A DNA stretch of 64,000 bases from Microbacterium timonense (GTDB taxonomy: Bacteria; Actinomycetota; Actinomycetes; Actinomycetales; Microbacteriaceae): assembly GCF_900292075.1 (NCBI RefSeq), contig NZ_OLMV01000002.1, positions 62,001 through 126,000 on the forward strand, read 5' to 3'. The notes below the pieces were generated by a model. The model made no database searches, was not told the DNA's origin, and saw only the letters and a program-made list of their open reading frames with translations. The position numbers and the translations under genes are program-made. Shown here piece after piece: positions 52,514-60,177 of this stretch (positions are counted from its first letter, which is position 1; every line of letters starts with the position of its first letter).

Positions 52514-54052
52514 TCAGTCCTTCCAGGACGACTCGAAGACCTGCTGGCGCATCGCAGGACGCAGCAGCTGCTCCATCTGGCGATCCACGAAGTAGTCCTT
52601 CAGCGTATCTCCGGTGAGGGCGTTGCCGATCGCCGCCATGATCATCGACTGATCGAGCGACAGGTAGCGCTCGGCGATCGTTCCGCTGCGCACGGCCACC
52701 GCGTCGTAGAACCCGCCCGGGCCATACGCGCCCAACTCGGACTCGATGCGGCTGAGGTTGCCGATCGCTCCCTCGCGGTCGTACGGCAGCGCGAGGAATG
52801 CGGCGTGCGGCGTCACGACACCGTCGCCATATTCGGGATCTGGATTCGTCCCCGTGCTGCAGCCAGGGTGGTCGACGTCGATGTCGGTGTGCTCGGCATC
52901 CGAGAAGTAGCCGTCCGCCCGCATGCCGGCGATGTCGACGCCGTACTCCGAGTACCCGCCGAACGGATTGCTCGCCGGGGAGAAGCCCCAGTAGCCGTAG
53001 CCGGCATCGTCGAGGCCGTGATGCTCCTGCACCGCGACGGTGATCGGGTGGTTGAGGCGCCAGGACCGGGGACCCCACTGCGTCTCGGGCACCAGCAGAT
53101 CGGGCATGAGGGCCTCGAACATGCTGCCGCCCCAGGCGGGGACGAACGACATGCCCCCGTAGGAGTAGACGCCCTCCCACACCTCGAAGCCGTCGTAGGA
53201 CCGGTACCGACCGGTGGGCAGCTGCTCCTGCCAGTCCCAGTCACAGCCCGGCGGCATCGTTCGATGCGTGCCGTACAGCGCGGCGGGCGGGATCTGCCCG
53301 TTGGCGATGCCGAGGTAGGTCGCGATACGGCTCTCGCTCACCGTGGTGTCGTAGTGGTGGCACGTGTAGTACGCCGTGGCGCCCGACCCGTTGTACATCG
53401 GCGCTGCCACGCTGCAATCCGGCGGCGGCGTCTCCCAGAACCCGCCGCGGTTGGTGCCGGCAGGCAGCCCCTGCGCGCCCTCGGGATTGAAGAAGGCCGA
53501 GAAGTCCATGCTGTCGTACAGCGCGTCGGCTTGGTCGGCCAGCGCCGGATCGGCCTCGCGCACGATCCGGAGGGCGGCGGCGAGCCAGCCGTTGTCGACG
53601 GTGCTGAGGAACGGGTAGACCGGATCGCCCGAGTCGGGCCACGTCGTGAGCGTTGCGCCCGTGGCAGGGTCATACCAGTTGTAGAACATGCCGCTGGCGT
53701 CGTTGCGCTCGAGCGTGCCGAGCGTCGAGATCGTCGTGCTCAGGCGCTCATGAGCCTCAGCGGCCGTGATGATGCCGAGGTCGCGTGCCGTGACGGTGGA
53801 CCAGAGGTATCCGCCGATGTTGGTGGGAGAGGTGTACGCACCCGGAGAGCTCAGATCCCCGCTGATGTTGTCGGAGGGAAGCCCTGTCGACTCGTCGGTC
53901 ATCGCGTCCAGCGAGACCCACGTGTCGTGCGCCCACCGCTGGAGCAGTTCGTCGCCGGGCCTCCCGCCGGCGGTCGCCGTCGCGGGCGCCGACAGCGCCA
54001 CCGTCGTCACGATCAGCCCCGCCAGTGCGAGGCTGCTCACCCATCGCTTCAT
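52514..54052 (-). CDS. Secreted glycoamylase-like (GH144-type) hydrolase
   Basis: The 512-residue protein has a signal peptide (LALAGLIVTTVALSAPATATA) and the Glycoamylase-like domain pattern LPSDNISGDL...YTSPTNIGGYLWSTVTARDLG near the N-terminus and GPGGFYDAVAV and YLSLDQSMIMAAIGNAL near the end. Characterised relatives in GH144 are endo-beta-1,2-glucanases. It has no anchor motif, so it is released or stays cell-associated by other means. With GH1 and the beta-glucoside-type ABC importer it would form a pathway for external beta-glucan use; the linkage specificity is inferred. Confidence 0.82.
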   Translation of the reverse strand: MKRWVSSLALAGLIVTTVALSAPATATAGGRPGDELLQRWAHDTWVSLDAMTDESTGLPSDNISGDLSSPGAYTSPTNIGGYLWSTVTARDLGIITAAEAHERLSTTISTLGTLERNDASGMFYNWYDPATGATLTTWPDSGDPVYPFLSTVDNGWLAAALRIVREADPALADQADALYDSMDFSAFFNPEGAQGLPAGTNRGGFWETPPPDCSVAAPMYNGSGATAYYTCHHYDTTVSESRIATYLGIANGQIPPAALYGTHRTMPPGCDWDWQEQLPTGRYRSYDGFEVWEGVYSYGGMSFVPAWGGSMFEALMPDLLVPETQWGPRSWRLNHPITVAVQEHHGLDDAGYGYWGFSPASNPFGGYSEYGVDIAGMRADGYFSDAEHTDIDVDHPGCSTGTNPDPEYGDGVVTPHAAFLALPYDREGAIGNLSRIESELGAYGPGGFYDAVAVRSGTIAERYLSLDQSMIMAAIGNALTGDTLKDYFVDRQMEQLLRPAMRQQVFESSWKD

Positions 54053-54101
54053 CGCGCTCTCCTCGTCGAAAGCGGCTCCGTCGGACGGAACCGTCGGTCC
54101 T

Positions 54102-54128
54102 GAAAACCTTACACGCGAAAGGTATTAG
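54102..54128 (-). promoter_or_regulatory. 27-bp operator shared with the sugar ABC-GH1 operon
   Basis: The element carries ACCTT-N8-AAGGT in an AT-richer stretch and matches 46104-46130 (reverse complement) at 23 of 27 positions. It lies 50 bases upstream of the secreted hydrolase start. Confidence 0.65.
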
Positions 54129-54232
54129 ACGAAGAGGTGGCGCGCGAATCTCACGGTGTTCTCACGAACCCCTGCTGCGGCATCCTCATCCCCGAAACGG
54201 GTGCGTCCGGCGGCGGAAGGGGCCTCCCGCGG

Positions 54233-55510
54233 TCACCTCGCCAGCGGTGCGGCGAGGTCGCTGCGGTCGTGACGCTTGACGACGCCTGCCTCCTCCAGTG
54301 CGGTGATCCGTTCGGACTCGTAGCCGAGCAGGTCGCGCAGGACCACCTCCGTGTGCTCGCCGAGGCCGGGCGCGGGCGTGGAGAGGTCCGTCGTGCTGCG
54401 CGAGAACACGACGGGCAGCCCGGAGCCGTACAGGCCCTCGAAGTGCCCGAATCGCGGATGGACGAGTGGCACCACCTCACCGCGCGCGACCACCTGCGGA
54501 TCCCGCACGGCCTCTGCCGTCGTGCGGACGGCCGCCGCAGGGGCGCCGTTCGCCTCGAGCGTGGCGAGCGCCTCCGCCTGCGTGGTCTCCGCGGCCCACC
54601 CCGCGATGAGGGCGTGCAGGCGATCGGCGTTCGCGACCCGCGCGTCTCGGGTTCCGAAATCCTCCGACCCGAGCAGGTCGGGGCGACCGATCGCCGTCAG
54701 CACGCCGGCGGCGAACTGGTCGGTCGGGGCGCAGATGGCGAACCATCCATCCTTCGTGCGGAAGGTGCCGAAGGGCGCCAGACGCGGCACGTAGGCGCCG
54801 GTCCGCAGCGGGAAGCCGACCGACTCGAGGGCGTCGAACGGCTCGCACGCCACGAGCGATGTCAGCGCGCCGAGCATCGACACGTCGACGTGCTGCCCGA
54901 GGCCCGTCCGCTCCGCCTCCAGCACGGCCGCGAGCGTGCCGATCACTGCGAACAGCGGGGCGACGAGGTCGCCGACGGGCAGCCCGAAGCGCACAGGAGG
55001 GTCGTCCGGCTCCCCCGCCGTCAGCATCACTCCGCTGAGCGCCTGGATGATGGTGTCCATCGCCTTGCGGTCGCCGTGGTCGCCCGTCGCTCCGAAGCCG
55101 CTGATCGAGGTGTAGACGAGGCGCGGGTTGACCTCGCGCAGCGCCGTGAAGTCGATTCCCAGCCGCCCGGTCACGCCGGAACTGTAGTTCTCGACGAGCA
55201 CATCGGCGTTGCGCGCGAGATCACGCAGCACCTCGCGACCCTCGGGACGCTTCAGGTCGAGCACGATGCTCTCCTTGCCCCGGCCGCGGAGCATCATCGA
55301 GACCGACATGTCGTCGGGAGAGCGTCGCCGCACGCTCAGGCCGTCGGCCCCGACGTACGGCGAGTTGTTCCGCGACGAGTCCCCGCCTCGCTGCGGGTTC
55401 TCGACCTTGATGACGCGCGCACCCAGGCCTGCCAGCAGCAGCGTCGCGTACGGACCGGCCAACGCCGAGGTCAGGTCGATCACTGTCTTGCCTTCGAGCG
55501 GTCGGCTCAT
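54233..55510 (-). CDS. CaiB/BaiF-type (class III) CoA transferase
   Basis: The 425-residue protein has the family start PLEGKTVIDLTSALAGPYATLLLAGLGARVIKVENPQRGG, the catalytic Asp region ENYSSGVTGRLGIDFTALREVNPRLVYTSISGFG, and QHVDVSMLG. It moves CoA between carboxylic acids, e.g. in carnitine, oxalate or aromatic acid metabolism. ATG 55510 is chosen as the family start; the frame extends to 55588. It is divergent from the CapA-like gene with an operator between. Confidence 0.92.
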   Translation of the reverse strand: MSRPLEGKTVIDLTSALAGPYATLLLAGLGARVIKVENPQRGGDSSRNNSPYVGADGLSVRRRSPDDMSVSMMLRGRGKESIVLDLKRPEGREVLRDLARNADVLVENYSSGVTGRLGIDFTALREVNPRLVYTSISGFGATGDHGDRKAMDTIIQALSGVMLTAGEPDDPPVRFGLPVGDLVAPLFAVIGTLAAVLEAERTGLGQHVDVSMLGALTSLVACEPFDALESVGFPLRTGAYVPRLAPFGTFRTKDGWFAICAPTDQFAAGVLTAIGRPDLLGSEDFGTRDARVANADRLHALIAGWAAETTQAEALATLEANGAPAAAVRTTAEAVRDPQVVARGEVVPLVHPRFGHFEGLYGSGLPVVFSRSTTDLSTPAPGLGEHTEVVLRDLLGYESERITALEEAGVVKRHDRSDLAAPLAR

Positions 55511-55583
55511 GTTCACCCCGTTGCGGTCTGAGGAACGGGTAGCTGCGGCGTTGCCATCAGCCCCCGCTGATCGTGACAATAGT

Positions 55584-55598
55584 ATCAAGTAACTTGAT
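55584..55598. promoter_or_regulatory. MarR-type operator between CoA transferase and CapA-like genes
   Basis: ATCAAGTAACTTGAT is a palindrome (6-bp arms, 3-base centre) 11 bases before the CapA-like start, overlapping its ribosome-site region. Matching sites occur at 63177-63195 and 63198-63212. Confidence 0.65.
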
Positions 55599-55609
55599 TA
55601 AGGAGATCA

Positions 55610-56725
55610 ATGAGCATCCGCATCACCGCCGTCGGCGACATCGTCATGCAGTACGGCGACCCCGAGCGCTACTTCGCGCCGAGCGCGCCGATCACCCGCG
55701 CGAGCGATGTCGCCATCGGCCACATCGAGGTGCCACACACCACCGAGACCGCGATCAGCGCGCTGACGGTGCCGTCGCCGCCCGCCGAACCCTCCTACCT
55801 GCAGGTCATGGCGGCGGCGGGCTACGACATCGGCACGATCGCGGGAAACCACTCGTTCGACCTCGGCACGCGCGGGGTCCTCGACACCATCGCGGCGGCC
55901 CGGGGCGCGGGGATGGAGACGACGGGCACCGGTGCGAATCTCGCAGCCGCGATGGTGCCCGCGATCCTCGAGCGCGGCGGCGTGCGCGTCGGGGTGCTGA
56001 GCTTCAACTGTGTGGGGCCGCGCGAGTCATGGGCGACGAGCAAGAAGGCCGGTTGCGCCTTCGTGAAGGTCATCACGCACTATGACCTCGACGACCTGAA
56101 TCCCGGCAACCCGCCGCAGATCTACACGTTCTGCGACCGCCGTTCGCTCGAGCAGATGACGCAGGCGATCGAGGCGCTCCGCCGCGACGTGGACGTCGTG
56201 GTGGTCGCGCTGCACAAGGGCTACGGACACACGCCGGCGCGCATCGACGACTACGAGTTCGAAGTGTCTCGCGCCGCGGTGGACGCGGGGGCGGATGCCG
56301 TGATCGGCCACCATTCGCACATCATGCGCGGGATCGAGCTGTACCGTGGCAAGCCGATCTTCCACGGTCTGGGCAACTTCGTCTGTGTGACCGACGCGCT
56401 CACCCCCGATCCGGACAGTGACTCCGAAGAGCTGAAGGCATGGGCGCAGCGCCGGGTCGAGATGTACGGGTTCTCGCCCGATCCCGCCATGCCGGGGTAC
56501 CCGTTCCACCCCGAGAGCCGCAACACCGCCATCGCGGTGCTCGACGTCGACGCCGACGGCATCCGCGCAGGCTTCATCCCGTGCTGGATCGACGACGACG
56601 CCTGCCCCGTGCCGCTGGCGGAAGGCGAGCGCGATTCGGTAGCCGCCTACATCGAGGACATCTCGCGCCGAGCCGGTCTCGAGACGACCTTCTCGTGGGA
56701 CGGCGACGTGGTGCGGATCTCCTGA
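55610..56725 (+). CDS. CapA-family metallophosphoesterase-like protein
   Basis: The 371-residue protein has the CapA/PGA_cap fold with calcineurin-like metal motifs: ITAVGDIVMQ, IAGNHSFDLG, VVVALHKGYGH, VIGHHSHIMRGIELYRGKPIFHGLGNFV. Classic CapA acts in poly-gamma-glutamate capsule formation, but here there is no signal peptide and no CapB/C, and it lies in an import/catabolic cluster. A role as cytoplasmic phosphodiesterase or amidase-like enzyme is possible. AAGGAG at 55599-55604 supports ATG 55610. Confidence 0.88.
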   Translation: MSIRITAVGDIVMQYGDPERYFAPSAPITRASDVAIGHIEVPHTTETAISALTVPSPPAEPSYLQVMAAAGYDIGTIAGNHSFDLGTRGVLDTIAAARGAGMETTGTGANLAAAMVPAILERGGVRVGVLSFNCVGPRESWATSKKAGCAFVKVITHYDLDDLNPGNPPQIYTFCDRRSLEQMTQAIEALRRDVDVVVVALHKGYGHTPARIDDYEFEVSRAAVDAGADAVIGHHSHIMRGIELYRGKPIFHGLGNFVCVTDALTPDPDSDSEELKAWAQRRVEMYGFSPDPAMPGYPFHPESRNTAIAVLDVDADGIRAGFIPCWIDDDACPVPLAEGERDSVAAYIEDISRRAGLETTFSWDGDVVRIS

Positions 56726-56737
56726 CGCGACCAGAGC

Positions 56738-56771
56738 GAAACGGCAGGCTCCGCTCGGAGCCTGCCGTTTC
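56738..56771. terminator. Bidirectional terminator
   Basis: GAAACGGCAGGCTCC and GGAGCCTGCCGTTTC form a 15-bp perfect stem between the convergent CapA-like and peptide-SBP genes, with A/T tracts at both ends. Confidence 0.85.
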
Positions 56772-56783
56772 GTCTGTCTGTGC

Positions 56784-58391
56784 TCAGCCCGCCGGCTGCC
56801 AGTTGTACTCCGGCTGCGGACCCACGGGCAGCATCACCGGGTTCTGCGCCGACGCCTGGACGTTGGTCACCTTCGGTCCCACGTAGTTGACGAAGTACTG
56901 GGTCAACACCGGGATCGTGACGGCCAGCTCCTCCCAGCGCTCGCCCATCCGCTCGTAGATCGCCTGTCGCTCCGAGCCGTCCAGACCGAGGCTCTCGGCG
57001 TACAGGGCCTCCATCTCCTCGTCGACGAACCCGAACGGGTTGCCCATCGAGCCGACGCCTCGCAGGTCACCGTACGCGTTGCCCAACGTGCCGTTGGTCG
57101 CCCACAGGGATGCCTCGAACTTCTTGGACTCCGCCTTCTCGATGAAGGACGGGATGCTGGTGGAATCCACTTCGAGCTTGACCTCGATGCCGATCGCCTC
57201 GAGCGCACTCGCGACGGCCTGGGCGATCTGCGACTGCTGATCCTGAAGGCTGCTGTCGAGGATCGTCATCGTGAAGCCGTCCTGGTATCCGGCATCCGCC
57301 ATGAGCTCACGCGCCTCGTCGAGGTCGTACTCCCAGCCGATGTCGGGGTTGTAGCCCTCTTCGCCCTCCACCACGATCTGATCGCTCGGGGCCATGTACT
57401 CCCCGCCCAGGGCGTTCACGATGGATTCGCGGTCGATCGCCAGGCCGATGGCCCGGCGCACCCGCTCGTCGGCGAGCGCGGGGTTGATCTCACCGCCGAC
57501 GTCGTGCAGTCGCAGGCCCCAGTTGTAGAACGGCGCCGCGACGATCTCCAGACCGGCCGCCTCCGCCGACGCCGCCAGCAGCGACGACCCGAGACCGAAG
57601 TCGATCTGACCCGTCGATGCAGCGTTCAGCACGGCGTTCGGGTCCGCGATGATCTCCACCTTCACCCGATCCCACATCTGGGCGTCCGGATTCCAGTAGT
57701 TCGGGTTCCGCTCATACACGTACTCGGAGTCGGGAACGGATGCCTCGGGCGAGTAGACGTACTGTCCCGCTCCGTCCATCGTCTGCAGCAGTGACGCGGG
57801 ATCGGCGACACCGTCGGGCCCGATCACGTTCCCGAACATGTAGGTCTGCGTGAGCGACATCGGTGCGTCCGCGAACGGGGCGCCGTAGACGATCCGCACG
57901 GTGTCGTCATCGACGGCCTCGATCGTCTCGACCGGGCCGACGGCCGACATGTTCGGGCCGCTCTTGGTGAGGAAGTACTCCATCGAGGCGACGACGGCCT
58001 CCGGCGTCAGCGGCTCTCCGCTGGCGAACTCGACGCCCTCGCGCAGCGTGAATTCAAACACGGTGTGCTCGTCGTCGGTGAATTCCCACTCGGTCGCGAG
58101 CCCGGGCTGCAGACTCCCGTCGGGCGCCTGGTAGACGAGCGAGTCATATGCGAGAACGGTGAAGATGGAGCCGCTCGCGGTGCCCTGCAGCGCCGGGTCG
58201 AGGCTGATCGGCGCGCCGCGGAACTGCACGACGAGCTCCTCGCCGCGCCCACCCGCGGTCGTGCCGCCGGCATCCGCTTCGTCCGCGGCGGGTGCGCAGG
58301 CCGCGAGAGAGGTGATGAGCGCCGCTGCGGCGGCGATCGCGCCGAAGCGACGCATCGCCCTGCGCCGGGAGAGGTTCGGTGGTGTTGTCAT
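56784..58391 (-). CDS. Peptide/nickel-type ABC transporter substrate-binding lipoprotein
   Basis: The 535-residue protein has a signal peptide with Arg-rich start, lipobox SLAAC and an SBP_bac_5 domain (LVVQFRGAPISLDPALQGTASGSIFTVLAYDSLV, LREGVEFASGEPLTPEAVVASMEY, VRRAIGLAIDRESIVNALGG). It is the last gene of the operon permease - permease/ATPase fusion - ATPase - hydrolase - SBP. Its ATG overlaps the hydrolase stop. Ligand could be a peptide, opine or glycoside; it is not visible. Confidence 0.92.
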   Translation of the reverse strand: MTTPPNLSRRRAMRRFGAIAAAAALITSLAACAPAADEADAGGTTAGGRGEELVVQFRGAPISLDPALQGTASGSIFTVLAYDSLVYQAPDGSLQPGLATEWEFTDDEHTVFEFTLREGVEFASGEPLTPEAVVASMEYFLTKSGPNMSAVGPVETIEAVDDDTVRIVYGAPFADAPMSLTQTYMFGNVIGPDGVADPASLLQTMDGAGQYVYSPEASVPDSEYVYERNPNYWNPDAQMWDRVKVEIIADPNAVLNAASTGQIDFGLGSSLLAASAEAAGLEIVAAPFYNWGLRLHDVGGEINPALADERVRRAIGLAIDRESIVNALGGEYMAPSDQIVVEGEEGYNPDIGWEYDLDEARELMADAGYQDGFTMTILDSSLQDQQSQIAQAVASALEAIGIEVKLEVDSTSIPSFIEKAESKKFEASLWATNGTLGNAYGDLRGVGSMGNPFGFVDEEMEALYAESLGLDGSERQAIYERMGERWEELAVTIPVLTQYFVNYVGPKVTNVQASAQNPVMLPVGPQPEYNWQPAG

Positions 58392-59287
58392 ATCGTCCCC
58401 ACTTTCTGGTTGTCGTGCGAATGGCGCGGCCGCGGGTCGGCGGTGCCGTTGATCTCCTCCAGGAACAGGCGCACCTCGCGAGCGAGGCGCTCCGGGATCT
58501 CCTGCGCCATGAAGTGCCCTTCGCTCTCGAAGAGCACCGCCTTCGAGTCCCGAACGTTCATGACGCCCCGCAGCGCCGATTCGGGCGACACGATGCCGTC
58601 GCGCATTCCGGCGAGCATGAGCGTCGGAACGCGCACGGTGCGCAGGATCTCCGCCAGTGCGTCGTTCGTCTTGGCCTCGGGGAAGGGCATCCCCTGATTG
58701 ATGCGCGACTCGTCCTCGTCGCGCGTCATCGTGGTGGCGACCGCCGCGTCGATGAGCTGGTCGCGCTCGCGCCGACGGTCCGTCTCGTCGTCGTGCAGCC
58801 AGCCGCCCAGCTTCTCGAGCTGCGCGCGCACGGCTCCGGTGTCGCCCGCGAGGCGCGCACGGATGACCTCTCGGCGGCCCTCCGACGAGTCGGTCACCCC
58901 GAAGCGGTCGTGCGGGGTGCCCACGACGGAGACGAACGCCTTCAGCCGCGCGGGGTGGCGTACCGCGATGTACCAGCCGACTCCGGCGGAGTGGGATGCA
59001 CCGGTGTAGACGAAGCGGTCGATGCCCTTCGCATCCGCGAAGGCCACCACGTCGTCCGCCCAGCGGGTCAGCCACCCTTCTGCGGGCGGCTCCTGGGGGT
59101 GCGTCGACCGGCCGAAGCCGCGGGCGACGATGGTGTACACCTTGTACCGCGTGGGCGACTCGGCCAGGATCTCGGGATACCCGGTGCCCGAGAACCCCAT
59201 CGCGCACGACAGGATCGTCTCGGGTGCGTCGTCGGGTCCGTATTCCTCGTACCAGAGCTCGGCGTCATCGATCTTCTGCAGGGGCAT
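58388..59287 (-). CDS. Alpha/beta hydrolase in the peptide-type ABC operon
   Basis: The 299-residue protein has a nucleophile elbow TGASHSAGVGW (Ser100), an acid in LAGMRDGIVSPE and His in SEGHFMAQEIPERLA, the pattern of esterases/peptidases of the alpha/beta hydrolase fold. GAGGAG before ATG 59287 fixes the start; the longer open frame upstream is opposite-phase sequence. Encoded inside the import operon, it likely hydrolyses the imported compound. Confidence 0.87.
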   Translation of the reverse strand: MPLQKIDDAELWYEEYGPDDAPETILSCAMGFSGTGYPEILAESPTRYKVYTIVARGFGRSTHPQEPPAEGWLTRWADDVVAFADAKGIDRFVYTGASHSAGVGWYIAVRHPARLKAFVSVVGTPHDRFGVTDSSEGRREVIRARLAGDTGAVRAQLEKLGGWLHDDETDRRRERDQLIDAAVATTMTRDEDESRINQGMPFPEAKTNDALAEILRTVRVPTLMLAGMRDGIVSPESALRGVMNVRDSKAVLFESEGHFMAQEIPERLAREVRLFLEEINGTADPRPRHSHDNQKVGTI

Positions 59288-59313
59288 GCTCCTCCTCGGT
59301 GAGTGGGTCGGGA

Positions 59314-60177
59314 TCAGCGGATCGCGCTGACGATGGCGTCGGTGCGCGCGTCGAGCCCGTCCTTCTCGCGCGCGGCATTGCGTCGGGCCTGCAGCTCCGG
59401 ATCGGGCACCGGAGCAGCGGCGAGGAGGCGGCGCGTGTAATCGCGCTGCGGATCCTCGTAGATGCGCCCCGCGTCGCCGTACTCGACGATGCGTCCTTTG
59501 CGGAGCACCGCGATGCGGTCCGACAGGTAGTGCACGATCGACAGGTCGTGCGAGATGAAGAGGTAGCTCGCGCCCGTCTCCTGTTGCAGTTCCGCCATGA
59601 GGTTGATCACCTCGGCCTGGATCGAGAGATCGAGCGCGCTCACCGGCTCGTCGCACACCACCAGACGCGGCGACAGGATCAGCGCGCGGGCGATCGCGAT
59701 GCGCTGCTTCTGGCCTCCGGAGAACTGCGCGGGGAACCTCCGGGCGGCATCCTCGCCCAGTCCGACCCGTCGCAGCATGGAGAAGACGCGCTCGCGCACG
59801 ACGGCCTTGCTCGCCGGCTCGTGGATCTGGACCGGCTCGGCGATGGAGTACCCGATCGGCTTCGTCGGGTCGAGGGACGTGTGCGGGTCCTGGTAGATGA
59901 CCTGCAGTTCGCGGGCCAGGGCGCGCCGCTGCGCGGAGGACGCCGTGAGAAGGTCCTGCCCGTCGTAGCGGATGGTCCCGCCCGTAGGTCGCACGAGGCC
60001 GAGGACGGCCTTGCCGATCGTGGATTTGCCCGAGCCGGACTCCCCCACGAGGCCGAGCGTCTCGCGCGGAGCGATGTGCAGCGTCACATCGTCGACGGCG
60101 AGGTTGGTGCGCCGGCCACGGCGATACTCGACCGAGAGGTTCTCCACCTCGAGGATGGGCTGCGCGGACGCGTTCAT
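59314..60177 (-). CDS. Peptide-type ABC transporter ATP-binding protein (OppF/DppF type)
   Basis: The 287-residue ABC ATPase has Walker A GESGSGKS, signature FSGGQKQR, Walker B LVVCDEP and the H-loop FISHDLSIV, with the short C-terminus typical of OppF. It pairs with the ATPase half of the fused gene upstream; the two genes overlap by four bases. Confidence 0.93.
   Translation of the reverse strand: MNASAQPILEVENLSVEYRRGRRTNLAVDDVTLHIAPRETLGLVGESGSGKSTIGKAVLGLVRPTGGTIRYDGQDLLTASSAQRRALARELQVIYQDPHTSLDPTKPIGYSIAEPVQIHEPASKAVVRERVFSMLRRVGLGEDAARRFPAQFSGGQKQRIAIARALILSPRLVVCDEPVSALDLSIQAEVINLMAELQQETGASYLFISHDLSIVHYLSDRIAVLRKGRIVEYGDAGRIYEDPQRDYTRRLLAAAPVPDPELQARRNAAREKDGLDARTDAIVSAIR

Noticed and set aside
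56784..59207. One long protein formed by hydrolase-region sequence and the peptide SBP
   Set aside because: The part before 58391 is out of phase with the hydrolase gene; the SBP signal peptide clearly starts at 58391.
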